Notes: generated from the letters alone by a model not told the origin. DNA of 64,000 bases from Doryteuthis pealeii (GCA_023376005.1 CM042163.1:6056367-6120366); one strand, 5' to 3'. Positions 40,036-51,419 are shown, numbered from the stretch's first letter. Numbers and translations: made by a program.

Positions 40036-42595
40036 TCAATTTTCTTTTGACCTTTGTCTTTTTTTAAAGTGATTTACTGCTTGTTTTCGAATTTCGTCAG
40101 ATGCAAGCCTTTGTTTGTTGTTGTTGTAAAATATATTTACAACAATTTTTGAAGCAAATTTAATTCCTTTTTCACTGTGTTGTTCACACGTAAAAATATA
40201 TTTTGGAGAATAAATTTCCAAAATTATTTCAGCAGACTCTCTTATTGTAGATTCATTATGTTTTGCAATAAATTTATCTGCATAATCAAGTATAGCAAAA
40301 CAAGTACTAACAAATTCTGCCATTTGGTTAGATGGTATCGTAAGTCCTCCTCGAGAAAGTAAATCGAAATATTGCTTGTCTATAGCGTTATCCCTATCAC
40401 TGCCTACCATGACCAGGGAACACATTTCACATTGAAAACGTTTAATCAATTTTTTGGAGATATAACCTGAAATTGTGTAAGCCACTTCTTTACTGTCTGG
40501 TGACAAAGAGAGTTCTTGTATTTCTGATTCGTGCTTGGCCAAAATATCAAGAAGTACTGAGTGATCGTTTTTTTAGAACTGGCTTCAGGCCTTCCTCCCA
40601 AAAGTTAATGTTTTCTTTTAAAAGAGATCGACAGGTCAATATTCTTTCAGAGTTCAATACTTCCCGCAGACTCACCAAAAACCTACCACCACTCATCTGT
40701 CGATATTGGGAAAATCTATTTTCAAGTGGATCACTTTGAAATCTGCGGGGAAAATATATTCATATCCTTCCCCTAAAAGTTCTTGCATAAGCATAGCCTG
40801 ATCTCTCAAAGTTACAATAAAAGCTTTAGAAGTTTGCTTTGTTAAACAAAAATCTGAAATCTGTGCCCAAGACTCAACCCAATCAGATAATTTTTTGAAG
40901 AAATCAATTTTCCCATCGTGTCCATTTACTGCATTATTCAAAAAATTAGGTGTGTATTTTTGGTTTGAATTTGCTATCGTCCACCAGCATGATATTAATT
41001 TCAGAAAGTTTGACATGTCAGTTCGATCGGGAAAGTAACTTTCACAAGCTGCAATAGTGGTCTCATGAAAAATAGCAATAGCTAAATTCACATTTTGTTT
41101 ATTATCACTAGGGTACAGTGCTTTAAACGTTAGCTTTGAGGCCTTACGTAACTTAGCATCTAGAATAATATCCTTGTCATATATTTTGTGTATATCAGAC
41201 CAAAGCTATATACCCATTCTCAGAAGAAATATGAATATTTGATTTTTCAAATCTAAAACAAGGAAATACAAACTTCTTTCTGTTCAGTAAACTATTCCGA
41301 ATATTTTTAATAAATGTACAGTCAAAAAACAGAAATATATTTTTAGGAGAATTAGGAATAGTTATGTAGCACTTTTTGTCCCCCTCAAACTTATCGAGCA
41401 AAATATTAAATGCGTTCACATTAGCTGAATGATTATCAGCAACAACTGCCCTAATAAAAAATCCAGCATTTAAAACTTGAGAAATACATTTCAATATTGC
41501 ATGAGAAAGCCACTCACCATTTACTTTTACTTCAGGGCAAGCTTTGACGACAAATGGTATTGTTTTTTTAAGTCCGGTAATCATGAAAACAATTATACCT
41601 TTATAAAGTTCATTCTCATTTGCACCAATGTACTCCCCACTATGAAATTGAGTTCCTTTTTGAATGTACATTTCATCAACCATTAAAATACAGTCTTGAG
41701 AAAGATGACCTTTTTCACGGAGTGATTTTGCAGCTGAAATGGATTCAACACCACCAATTTGAATTTTCTTTAATAAAGAAAAAGAAGGTAATGGAAACTT
41801 CTCCAAAAGTAATTTGTAAGCTTGTTTTGAGGTATAACGAAGTAGCAAGGCAAAACGAATTATCTCCGGAGAAAATGAGGGACGACATCTTCGTTTGAAA
41901 TGTTGTCTTTTTTGCAATTCTTTTAATATTGTGTATGGATGTTCTTCCACCACATTTTTAATATAATTTGGAAAATTTTCTAACATGCTAAATCTGGTAA
42001 GTTTAGCATTGTGTCCATGAATAAACCACTGGGGTAACGGTATAGGGTTTCCATCATATTGGAGTTTCACGTGAAGATTTTTATCAATGCGAATGCATTC
42101 TTTTATAGATGGAAAATATGTTTCGTTGTCAAAAACTATTCTATAAATTAGAATATAATCTTCCGTTTTTTTAAATTCAAACCCTTTAAGACAAAACTTT
42201 TCTTCTTCCAATTGACTAAAATCCTTTATTGTATCAGTTGAAAGAAAATCTTGTAATTCATCTGGTTTGTAGGTCCGTCGAATTTTTGGTGGCTTCCTCA
42301 ATTCTGTTATTGTCGGCAAAAGAGACGGTTTTCTTATTTTTTCTGAATGGATTGTAGGAATTGGATGTAAATCCCACTTAAGTGTGTTTCGCTTTCCTTT
42401 CAAAATAAATTTTTCTTCAAAATATTTTATACAAAGAACTGAATTCTTCGTAGGTATCCAGTCATGACGGTTAACAAATTTGATCCATTTCTCGAGAATT
42501 TCAGGTTTTCCAAGAGGAAAAGAAAACGTTGATAATTTTTCACTATCAGTATGATATCCACTGTTGCAGCCAAATGCAACACATTTGTTAACCAT
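40036..42595 (-). pseudogene. THAP domain/P-element transposase, frameshifted
   Basis: From 42,595: MVNKCVAFGCNSGYHTDSEK, a THAP domain (residues ~1-90) with C-x4-C, the W of EKWIKFV, and DLHPIPTI like the AVPTI box. The fourth zinc ligand His is Tyr (LCIKYFEEKF). A transposase core follows: CRPSFSPEIIRFALLLRYTS, CILMVDEMYIQKGTQFHSGE with a candidate catalytic Asp, and VVADNHSANVNAFNIL with a second. Frameshifts occur near 41,205 (after NGYIALV), 40,745 (before PLENRFSQYRQMSGGRF) and 40,560. The C-terminal part (40,542-40,036) is open, with FQCEMCSLVMVGSD. Four frames in total, so inactive. Compare THAP9/P-type transposases. Confidence 0.85.
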
Positions 42596-42962
42596 TTTTG
42601 TAAACAAATTATCGCGAAAAACTTAAAAAAATTAATATTTAAATGCAAAAACATGCGTTAGTAAGTTTACCAAAATAGCGTCTATAAGGCAAAACAGACC
42701 GTATACGTGATTGAAAAGCATAAAAACAAGGTAAATCACAGCCGTTTATAATTCATAGATTAGTGAAAGACAAAGTATAAATAACGTATTTTAATTTTGA
42801 AAAGAATTAAAATTAAATTAAAATAATGACTAATAAATTTTAACGGTATTATTTTATTATTTTCTGTAAAATTTTTAAAGTTACCTCCCTTTCTGCATCA
42901 AGTTTATAAGCGGCCCAGAATGGGTTAAAATATAAGTCGGCCTAATAATTTCGGAGGTCTCC

Positions 42963-43000
42963 ATGTAACATGACCGGCCATATAATATTAGTAGGCCGTG
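42963..43000 (-). repeat. Right terminal inverted repeat of P-like element
   Basis: On the minus strand it reads CACGGCCTACTAATATTATA then TGGCCGGTCATGTTACAT. The outer 20 bp are identical to the left end. Confidence 0.88.
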
Positions 43001-43545
43001 GGGTGATCCAGGCGAAACCTGTCGACCAGATCGAAGTCGGCCATTAGGTCGATCAGGCTGCTTTCACACCCCGCCAACCCACTAGCTCCCCTCCCCCGGT
43101 CTATCTTGGGATCAAGGATCGCGTTCCAATCACCCATTAGAACTAACCGTCCCGGATACGTTATATACGGTCCCAACTGCCGAAAAAAGGCTTTCCTCTC
43201 CGCAACGATATTTGGCGCATAAACCGCGACCATCCGGAACTTGTAGCTTCTCACCGCAACATCGGCCACGATCAGTCTGCCACCTGCACCAGCAAAAACA
43301 ATGTCAGTCACCGCATCCAGGCTGCGTTTTACTAGCAGTGACACACCCCTGCTACTCGGGCCACCATATGCTGAATAAACCTCAAAGAGATTCTTCGGCA
43401 CATAGTCGTCCAAGTCCAATTCGAAGTGCGTCTGCTGCACCGTGGCAACATCTACTCCGAGGTGGTTGAATTCGGCAACCGCAAAATTAGCGCGTGTTGA
43501 GTCCTTCAAACCCCTCCCGTTCAATCTGGCTAAAACAAGAGTCAT
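43001..43545 (-). pseudogene. LINE ORF2 endonuclease fragment
   Basis: From ATG 43,545 the frame is open for 181 codons: MTLVLARLNGRGLKDSTRAN (S of ASLN replaced by R), VQQTHFELDLDDYVPKN (catalytic Glu of QETH replaced by Gln), VAVYAPNIVAERKAF, MGDWNAILDPKIDRGRGASG, FDLVDRFRLDHP. It is cut there by the P-like element. The changed motif residues suggest it was already dead. Confidence 0.9.
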
Positions 43546-43560
43546 CTTACCTGTGTTCAC
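43535..43560 (-). promoter_or_regulatory. ORF1/ORF2 spacer with invariant AGGTAAGATG
   Basis: ORF1 stop (GAGTGA), ACAC, AGGTAAG, then ORF2 ATG. The same AGGTAAGATGA occurs at about 4,127, 13,888, 20,791, 23,212, 30,469, 31,993, 33,757, 37,713, 48,000 and 63,331, with AGGTAAAATG at 9,430 and 53,648. Sequence and length between the ORF1 stop and this site vary among copies. It matches a 5' splice-site consensus and also the start context of ORF2. Function is not known. Confidence 0.6.
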
Positions 43561-45549
43561 TCAGTGTCCACTACGGTCCGGAAGTCGTTCGATGTAAGCT
43601 CGCCGACGGCGTGACCAAAACTGCCTTTGCCGAGTTCAACGGATACTCGGTTTGTCCGGGTAATGCCTCCGACGTGCAGGGGATACAGTAACTTTAATGC
43701 CCTGTATAGGGAGGGGTGAACAAAAATCGGGACCCTTCCCTGACAAAATGCCTTGAGTTTATCAAGGGAAGGGTGCTCCCTATCCGCCATCCGAATATCC
43801 GGGAAAGCCACCTCGGCCGCTCTCACCATTGCCCACACGCCTGTGGCACGGTCCTTCGCCTCCCGGATAAAGGTGGTCACTAAGGGAGCACCCTTGAAAT
43901 TACTTGGTCTGTCTATACGCTTCCCGTCTACTGCTCCAGAGGGCGAAGTGCCTTCCTCTGGATATACGTCAACTCTTTCTGGGGTGAAGCATGCCAGACC
44001 TCGCAACAATTCTCTCCCTCCAGGAACAATAAGTTTTTTGTTCTTCTCCTTCTGGAGATTGTGGAGAGTCGTCTTTCTGGAGCCATTTTTTGTTTGGGTA
44101 GAGGGAGAGAAGGGTTTTTTCTCCTCACCTTCTTTGTTTGGGGGATCTTTTTCCCTTTCAGGAGTAGGGGGTGTCTGCGAAATGGGCTGGAGATTGGGTC
44201 TTGGGGACTGGGCAGATTTTTGTATTTTTTGTTGTTGTTGTGGTTGTTGTTGCGCTCTTGGCGCTTGTTTTTGTAGGGGAAAGGGGCTGGGACTCCTCTA
44301 TACGGGTCTTTTTAACATCGGTGATTTTTGACCCGATTTTCCTTTTCAAGGAGGGGGTCAGCGTCCTCCTTGATCTGCCTCCTCCTGGAATCTTAGGAGA
44401 GTCAGAAGTGGTCGTGATAGGGGTGTGCGAAATGTTCTTCCCCTTCTTCCCTATCACGAACCACCCCTCTCCTGTTGCTGCAGTTGCTGCCAGTGCCGCT
44501 GGTATCCCCACTGCTGCTGCTGGTTTTACCGCCGCTGCTGCTGCTGGTTTTACCACTGCTGCTGTTGGTGCTCCCGCTGCTGCTGCTGCTTGAGCGAACG
44601 ATTTCGGTCCGTCCGCTTTCTCTTTCCTCCTCTCTGGGCAGTTTCTGGCCTGGTGTCCCGGCTGCTTACACTCCCAGCAGTGAGGCTTTCTACCCTCGAC
44701 CACAACCGTCAGTTTTTGTGATCCGTACTCCAGGTCGTCCGGAATTGCCTCGAAACCCTCCCTTGATAACTTCATGATGTACACATGATCAGGGAACTGG
44801 ATTCCCGCCTTTCCATATACGGGGTTTGACGATTCCAGTTCCCCGTATGTGCACAGGGACTCTGCCACGTGTTTTGGTGACAGTTGGGGGGATTCCGAAG
44901 ACGGTCACCTTCGTACGGCGACACCCAAGGTACTCCGGCTGCAGCCGAAGGTTCTTGAAGATCACATCCTTGGACGCTCGCCTCACTGCATCTTCCTCCG
45001 TGGGCATCAGCATCTCCCACGTGGCAAAATTTCTCTGGTAGATGTACTTTACAGGGATGTTAGTTGCAATTAGCACATCTACCAGCTCCTCCCTTCGTAT
45101 GCCCATCAACCTTCTTGGTTACATACGAGAGGATGCGGCCATTTAGTTTTTCACAGGCCTCCGGGACAGGGATGAGCTTGTTTCCCTTTATGTATTGGCG
45201 GAAAGATATCTCCGGAGCCTGTGTCTTGGGTGTTGGTTTCCAAGCTGTTGCTGCACTCTGGGAGTGCAGCCGGGATTGTCTCTGCAGGGCCTTCCGAGCT
45301 GGATGGGAGGCGGGGCCACTTTTTTCCGCCTTGATGTTTTGCGGCTTCTCGGGACCTGCTTTTTTGGATGGACTGGCCCTTTTTAGGACAGGTGAGTCCT
45401 GTTTGTCTGTTTCAGTTGTCCCGGCCATCGGTGGCACGGGACCCGACTCTTTTTGGAGGTGTGTAGGGCTGGCCCCTTCTGGGCCGGACGTAGCCTCACC
45501 CACCTCCTTGGATTCCTCGGCCGACGGCTGGTCGAGGACATCCAGATGG
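43557..45549 (-). pseudogene. LINE ORF1, lightly broken
   Basis: The C-terminal domain is open (44,009-43,557; FIREAKDRATGVWAMVRAAE, VELGKGSFGHAVGELTSNDF, VVDTE-stop). A 236-codon frame (44,868-44,158) has the RRM-like end, knuckle CWECKQPGHQARNCP, an Ala-rich linker encoded by GCN-type repeats (44,470-44,595), and GEGWFVIGKKGKNISHTPIT. The RNA-binding start is at 45,109-44,900 (MMGIRREELVDVLIATNIPV). N-terminal low complexity extends to 45,549, where it is cut by AT-rich DNA inside the VHLDVLDQPS repeat. The start and 5' UTR are lost. Confidence 0.87.
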
Positions 45550-46205
45550 ACAATAATAATAATCAGAATCAGAGATAGATAGATAGACATAGAGATAGAT
45601 AAATAGATGTAAACAGACTCATGGATAGATAGATATAAACATAGATAGATAGATATAAACATAGATAGATAGATATATATAGATACTCAGAGAGATAGAT
45701 AGCTAGAAAGAGTGTGATTTTAGAGTGTACAAATATACTGAATGCCATCTTAAAAGTCAACATTCAAAGTTTTATCAAAAATTTCAATTTATTGTTTGTT
45801 ACCCAAAAAGCTGAATAGAATTGACTAAAAATGACAGAGACAATGGTATTATAGGTATTGTAGATTTTACACGTCCATAAATGTATTGTCTGCTCGTGGA
45901 GTAAGTAGATTGTGTTGTGCCGGTGGTAATAATGGTTTATCTATCTTGAAAATCAGCTTTTGAAAGTCTGACTTTTATCTGGGCTACAACATCAAATAAA
46001 GTTGCTATGGGTGATGGTACCTATCACACTCATTCTACATCATATACTGACCTTATATAGAAAGATAGGAATAAAATGAAAGACTTTATTTATCTTAAAT
46101 CTTTTTACACATACACACACACACACATATATATATAGATATACATGAGCATTAAGATACACAGCATGGACAGAGAGAGGACAGATAGGTATTATTATAT
46201 TATGA
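45550..46205. repeat. AT-rich block with GATA-type and CA/TA microsatellites
   Basis: The left part (45,550-45,710) is an imperfect ATAG/GATA array (ATAGATAGATAGATATAAAC repeated); the right part (46,110-46,145) is (AC)n(AT)n. Between them is unique AT-rich DNA with no convincing ORF and no likeness to the LINE. It separates an ORF1 N-terminus from an ORF2 RT middle and has no flanking duplication. It may be host spacer or an unrelated element. Confidence 0.7.
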
Positions 46206-48000
46206 TTATAGGATGCTAATCCATCTGCGGAATTCCGGTTCGAATCCGGCAGTCTCCAAAACAGTGGCCAAGAATCGGTGGTCTACTCTGTCGAATGCCT
46301 TGGACTGATCTAAATTGATCAGCGTGTCTTTGTCGTCGTCTTTTAAACCCTCTAGGATCGTGCGGATCACGTGCAAGTTGTCTTGGATCGATCTCCCCTT
46401 CACAGCGTAGTTCTGCTCTGGTTCGATCAGATCCCCAACGACAAGCTGCAAGCGATTCGCTAGGACCCGGGCCAAAATCTTTAACTCTGTGTTTAGCAGA
46501 GTTATGGGCCTGTAATCGTCTAAACCCTCCCAAACATTTCTGCCGCCTTTCTTCAGCAATGTGATCACACCCTTGGTTACGGTGTCTGGGATCCCTCCCC
46601 GCTCGAACCAATTGTTGAACACATCCGTCAGAATAGGGACAAAAATGTGCGACATCCTCAAGTACACTTCATAGGGCAGACCATCCGGTCCCGGCGCTTT
46701 GTTGAGGCCGACCTGCTTCAACGCGTCGTCATCCGTCACGGACTTCGCAATCCGTCACTCTCCCCTCACAGCTAGCCACTTCCGCCTCCTCAAGGCGGGG
46801 GAAGTTGGCCAAATAGCTGTGGAACTCCTGCACCGGGAGGTTCGGGCAAAGCGTGCCTGAAAATGAGCTCGATAGGCTTCACGAATCTCGCGAGTCGACC
46901 GAAGGCTGTGCCCATCTGGGGTACTGACACTACTGATATATCGATCAGAAACCTTCGCAACTCTTCCTGACGCATCTCTGCGCCCAGTTTCACGGCTTCG
47001 TTGGATACTCTTTTTAGCCTAGATCTAACTATGAATCCTTGATAACGCTCACTATTCAAGCGCTCAAAGCCCCATCTAGCTAGGTCTACGGCTAGGGGAT
47101 CCCCCCGATCCACCGCCCGGGAAACACTTTCTCTAAGGGACTTCTCCTTCGCTGCCCTATCTAAGGCGAGCTGTTGGCAATACTTGATGGAGAAGTCCTT
47201 AATTCTACACTTAAGGGTACCCCACCACTTATTCCCGATAACCGCCCCCACTAACGCCCGCTGAAGGAGTAATTCCAGCTGCTCCCGGAAGTCCCGTATC
47301 CTCAGTAAGGAGGTATTGAACTTCCAGTAGGTGGCCAGTCTAGGCCTATCTCTTAACTGAAGAGTGACAGTAAGCAATTTAATCGCTTCACATAATCGTG
47401 GAACACGGGGCACCTAACAAAGTCAATGTCAGCTCTCCTAACTAACACCCTGTCCAGATAGGATCTATCTGAGGCAGGGGACGAACTACGAGCCCATGTC
47501 CACATCTCCACCCTGGGGTGATCCAGGCGAAACCTGTCGACCAGATCGAAGTTGGCCATTATGTCGATCAGGCTGCTTTCACGCCCCCCCCGGCCCTCTA
47601 GCTCCCCTCCTCCGGTCTATCTTGGGATCAAGGATCGCGTTCCAATCACCCATTAATACTAACCGTCCCAGATACGTTATATACGGTCCCAACTGCCGAA
47701 AAAAGGCCTTCCTCTCCGCCATGCAATTTGGCGCTTAAACCGCGACCGCCCGGAACTTGTAGCCCCTCACCGCAACATCGGCCACGATCAGTCTGCCACC
47801 TGCACCAGCAAAAACAATGTCAGTCACCGCATCCAGGCTGCGTTTTACTAGCAGCGACACACCCCTGCTGCTCGGGCCACCATATGCCGAATAAACCTCA
47901 AAGAGATTCTTCGGCACATAGTCGTCCAAGTCCGATTCGACGTGGGTCTCCTACTCCTTCAACCCCCCCTCCCGTTTAAGCTGGCTAAAACAAGAGTCAT
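46206..48000 (-). pseudogene. LINE ORF2 N-terminal half (endonuclease to RT motif A)
   Basis: From ATG 48,000, with about 100 bp missing after codon ~17. Then YVPKNLFEVYSAYGG, FAGAGGRLIVADVAVRGYKF, GDWN region, MWTWARSSSPASDRSYLDRV, a small loss at SDHKLL (reads YVKRLNCLL, so the SDH motif is destroyed), the linker (47,413-46,790), and RT start APGPDGLPYEVYLRMSH, YRPITLLNTELKILARV, YAVKGRSIQDNLHVIRTI, LINLDQSKAFDRVDHRFL, ending at RRWISIL. A duplicated ALKQVGL-flank (CGTCATCCGTCACGGACTTCG) near 46,725-46,760 breaks the frame. Cut at 46,206 by the AT-rich block, before motifs B and C. Confidence 0.88.
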
Positions 48001-48017
48001 CTTACCTTTTTGCTTTT

Positions 48018-50303
48018 TTACTCACTGTCCACTACGGACAGGAAGTCGTTCGATGTCAGCTCGCCGACAGCATGACCCAGGTTTCCTTTTCCGAGTTCAA
48101 CCGACACCCGGTTCGTCCGGGTGATGCCACCGACGTGCAAGGGGTACAAGATTTTTAGAGCCCTGTACAACGAATGGTGTACATAAATTGGGGCCCTGCC
48201 CTGACAGAATGTCTTGAGTTTATTAAGTGAAGGGTGCTCCTTTTCCGCCATCCTTATATTCGGGAAGGCCAACTCGGCCGCTCTCACCATAGGAGCACCC
48301 TTGAAATTTCTTGGTCTATCCACTCTCTTTCCGTCCACCTCCTCCAGTTCAATCAGTGGACGTAATGCATTCCGCTGTTTGTGTGACAGCTCCTTTTTAG
48401 GGGACGCGTGCCACACCTCGCAAACGTTCTCTCCCTCCAGGAACAGTAGATCTTTGCTTTTTCTCCTTTTGGAGATGATTGCAAGCCTGTGTGCTGAACC
48501 TTGGAGGGTTCCTCGTTTTTTGAAAAAATATATGGTGCTCCCTCCTCCGGGGTCTTGGGCAAACATTTTTCGGCTGGGGGTGTATGCTTTTCAGTGGGCT
48601 GGGATTGGGTTATGGGATTTTTGGAGTTTTTAGGAGGTGTTGTGTCTGTAACGCTTTTCACGTTTTTGTTTTGTAGGGGAACTGGTTGGGACGCCATTTT
48701 TTTTTCCTTTTTTGTGCTGTTGTTGTCGCACATTAGCCTCCTTTTCAGAGAAGCGGAGGAGGATTCCCTCTCACCCTGCTCCATCTTTTCTGGTGATCCT
48801 TTAGGAGGATTTTTTCCCTTTTTCCGGGGGGAGTTACTTGCAGAAGAGTCAGAAGTGGCCGTAACAGTGGCGTAGGAAGCTTTCCTTCCACGGCCGACTG
48901 CCACGACCACCCTCTTCTGCAGTGATTTTTTTTACCGGCGCTGGTGTTGCTGCAGTTGTTGCTGTCGCTACCGGTGTTGTTGGGGTCTTTGGTAGTGGTG
49001 CTGGTCGTCTCGTCTCTATTGCTGGTATCTTCTTGGGCAGTTCCTTGCCATGTGACCCTGCTGCCCACAGTTGCGACATTGAGGCTTCCGGCCCTCCACT
49101 ACAACGAAAGTTTGTCATCTTTGTAGTTGATGACATCTGGGATTTTCTTGAACTCCTCCTTCTTCAGGTTCATCATGAACACGTGGTCGGAGAGCTGGAT
49201 ACCCGAGTTTTTTGTATCGAGGATTTATCGCCTCCAGCTCCCCGAACGTGCTCAGGAACGCCGCCACGTGCCGTGCTTCCAACGAAGGAGGGATTCCGTA
49301 GACGGTGATCTTGGTTCGTCTACTTCCCAGATACTCCGGCTGCAGTCTTATGTTCTTGTATATAAGGTCCTTGCCGGAACGCCTTATCGCTTCCTCCTCG
49401 CTTGGCAGCAGCACCTCCCAGGTCGCGAATCTTTTTTGATGAATGTATTTCGCTGGGATCTTGTTGGCGTTCAATACATTCACCAGTTCCTCCCTTTTTA
49501 TGCCGATCAGCCTTTTGGTCGACGCATTCGTCGACACAAAAGAGAGGGTCCTGGGCTCGATCCTTTTTCAGACCTCCGGGAGAGGGAGGAGAGTATTGCC
49601 TTGTATGTATGCGGCATACTCCCCCTGCCGTGTGATCTTGTGTGTTTCCGGAGGTTGCTGTGGAGTATCTTTTCTCTATGCTGCTGGTGCTGCTTCTGTT
49701 GCTGGTACTGCTGCTGCTGCTGGAATGGGTGCAGCAGGGTCTTTGCCGTCCCTTGAGGGGCTCTTTGAAGGGCTTTCCTTCGTAGGTGTTGGTGGAAGGA
49801 GGTGAGGCCAGTCATCCCCATCCAACGAGAATGGGAATACTGCAGGCCCCTCCTTTCCCTTCTTTGGCCCCTGCTTTTCTGGACTTTCTTTCCCTGAAGT
49901 GGTCGTGGCCTCTGCCCGGGCTGGGCCAGCTCTCTGACGCACCTCAGCTGCCTCCTCCTTCGTTCCCTCTCTTCCTGAGCCGGTCTCGTCATCCAGTTTA
50001 ATTCCTGGGTCGTCCATCTTTTCCTCGGCCAACGGTGGCTCGAGGCACTTCATTTCATCTACATGCCCGGACGAATTCATGATGGCCTCTCCTGGGCCGG
50101 ACGTAACTTCGTCAATATCAAAATCCCGGGGTTGGCCTCTACTGGGCCCGACGCCGTGGGGTCGCTGTCTGTCACCCCAGGGGAGAGCGTGGCCTCAGTC
50201 ACTCCTGGACTAGCCATCATCTNCTCCCCAACACTCTCCCGTGCCCGGCTCAACATCCTGAGGGCTTCAGGATCCTCAAGCTGTCCGACTCAAAGTCGGA
50301 CAT
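48018..50303 (-). pseudogene. LINE ORF1 (subfamily with PVKKITAEEG linker)
   Basis: The start is set at 50,303 (M before SDFESDSL-like sequence, after a hairpin array); an N lies at 50,223. N-terminal frame 50,080-49,676 with FPFSLDGDDWPHLLPPTPTK. RNA-binding start ASTKRLIGIKREELVNVLNA, IPAKYIHQKRFATWEVLLPS, PEYLGSRRTKITVYGIPPSL (49,537-49,250). The knuckle is in a shifted frame near 49,030-49,090. Linker with SYATVTATSDSSASNSP. C-terminal frame 48,566-48,018 with LLFLEGENVCEVWHASPKKE; about 70 bp of the TFIREAKGRATGVW segment are missing near 48,290. Confidence 0.83.
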
Positions 50304-50309
50304 CCCTCA

Positions 50310-50545
50310 ACAGGGCCAACTAAACCTCCCCTTCTTTTGCTTTAAAAGAAGGGTACTCCTCTAAACAGAGGCCAATTGGAAATACCTCCCCTTTTCAGAA
50401 CAAAAAGAAGGTACTCCTCAACAGAGGCCAACCAATACCTCCCTTCTTCTGAAGCAAAAGAAGGGTACAATGATTTCCCTTAACAGGGACCACAATTACC
50501 TCCCCTTCAAAAGAAGGTACAATAACTTCCCTTAACAGGGACCAA
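50310..50545 (-). repeat. LINE 5' UTR with four to five double-hairpin units
   Basis: Stems such as CCCTTCTTTTG...TAAAAGAAGGG and CTCTAAACAGAG can be followed, but single-base losses occur in several units (for example AGAAGGTAC for AGAAGGGTAC), as in the next 7 kb. Confidence 0.72.
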
Positions 50546-50576
50546 GGCTCTTCTCGCGGAAGTAATTCAGAACGCT

Positions 50577-50612
50577 TGAACAGCCACTGCAATTAAATCC
50601 GCGAGAAGCGAT
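50577..50612 (-). ncRNA. U2 snRNA 5'-end-derived head (diverged-middle type)
   Basis: Minus strand ATCGCTTCTCGCGGATTTAA then TTGCAGTGGCTGTTC. AGTATC is changed to AGTGGC. Preceded by only ~50 bp of 3' UTR end (GAATAAATAGTGTTGAGAGG). Confidence 0.68.
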
Positions 50613-50664
50613 ATTTTCGTGTGGACGACTGCCTCTCAACACTATTTATTCACATGAGGTCGGT

Positions 50665-50784
50665 TCATACCTTGTAAGTGCCTCTTTCACCTCAACTATG
50701 TCCTCGACCCTGGACACGAACACGGTGACGTCATCAGCGATACGGATACCATGGCGCTAACAGGGCCGGAACAGTGATATCTCC
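50665..50784 (-). pseudogene. LINE ORF2 RT motif C fragment
   Basis: About 120 bp around the YADD region (ADDVTVFVSRVEDIVEVKEA, LTRY), with indels. It is joined to 3' UTR end below and an ORF1 N-terminus above, a junction seen nowhere else here. Confidence 0.75.
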
Positions 50785-51073
50785 TCCTGGGCCGGACGTA
50801 GCCTCACCCACCTCCTTGATTCCTCGGCCAATGGTTGGTCCAAGGACATCCAGATGGACAGGGCCGGACGTACCCTTGTCCATCATGACGGACGCCGTGG
50901 GACGACTGCCTGTCGCCCCAGGGAGAGCTTGGCCTCAGTCGCTCCTGGACTAGCCAACGCCTCTCCCTGACACTCCTTGGTTCCATCGGTTGGATGGTGT
51001 CCGGCTCCTGCCCGTCTTCTTCGATGTGCTCGATGATATTGAGCACGTCAGACCCGCAGTCTGACGCGTCCAT
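50785..51073 (-). pseudogene. LINE ORF1 N-terminus (MDASDCGSD type)
   Basis: It starts at 51,073 with MDASDCGSDVLNIIEHIEED, as at 6,811, frameshifted after DTIQP by a lost base. Ends near the ESKEVGEATSGPE segment. Corresponds to 6,527-6,811 and marks the left edge of the large segmental duplication. Confidence 0.8.
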
Positions 51074-51075
51074 TC

Positions 51076-51379
51076 CCCTAAACAGGGGCCTAGGCTACCT
51101 CCCCTTCCTTTGCAACAAAGGAAGGGTACTTCCCTAATCAGGGAGCAAGAGTTACCTCCCCTTCCTTTGTAACAAAAAAAGGGTACCTCCCTGAACAGGG
51201 GCCCAACTATTCTACCTCCCCTTCGTACGAAGGGTACCTCCCTAAACAGGGACCAAGCGGTTACCTCCCCTCCGTACTAAGGGTACTCCCTTAACAGGGT
51301 CCAATTAGCCTTTGCCTGACCAAGCTGGTCGAGTAGAGGCACCTTCTCTACTCCTTTTGATTTAGAAAAAGTTTGTCTC
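51076..51379 (-). repeat. LINE 5' UTR with four double-hairpin units
   Basis: Duplicate of 6,812-7,117 with few differences (for example CCGTACTAAGG for CCGTACGAAGG). Confidence 0.78.
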
Positions 51380-51419
51380 CAGAACAGATACTAAACTTTG
51401 ATCTTGGCCGAGAAGCGAT
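51380..51419 (-). ncRNA. U2 snRNA 5'-end-derived head (8-nt-deleted type)
   Basis: Duplicate of 7,118-7,158; here AGTATCTGTTCTGG is closer to U2 than the AGTATCCGTTCTGG of the other copy. Confidence 0.83.

Larger units (their letters stand above)
39778..43000 (-). mobile_element. P-element-like DNA transposon with 38-bp TIRs
   Basis: 3,223 bp, much more AT-rich than its surroundings. Both ends begin CACGGCCTACTAATATTATA and stay alike to GGCC..CATGTTACAT. It contains one broken THAP/P-type transposase on the minus strand. No 8-bp target duplication is seen: the left flank ends GGTACTTC and the right begins GGGTGATC. The left flank is LINE 5' UTR and the right is ORF2 codon ~181, so the flanks were never adjacent in one intact LINE. 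Confidence 0.88.

Noticed and set aside
39770..43010. 8-bp target-site duplication of the P-like element
   Set aside because: The flanks GGTACTTC and GGGTGATC share only scattered bases, and shifting the TIR edge by one or two bases does not help.
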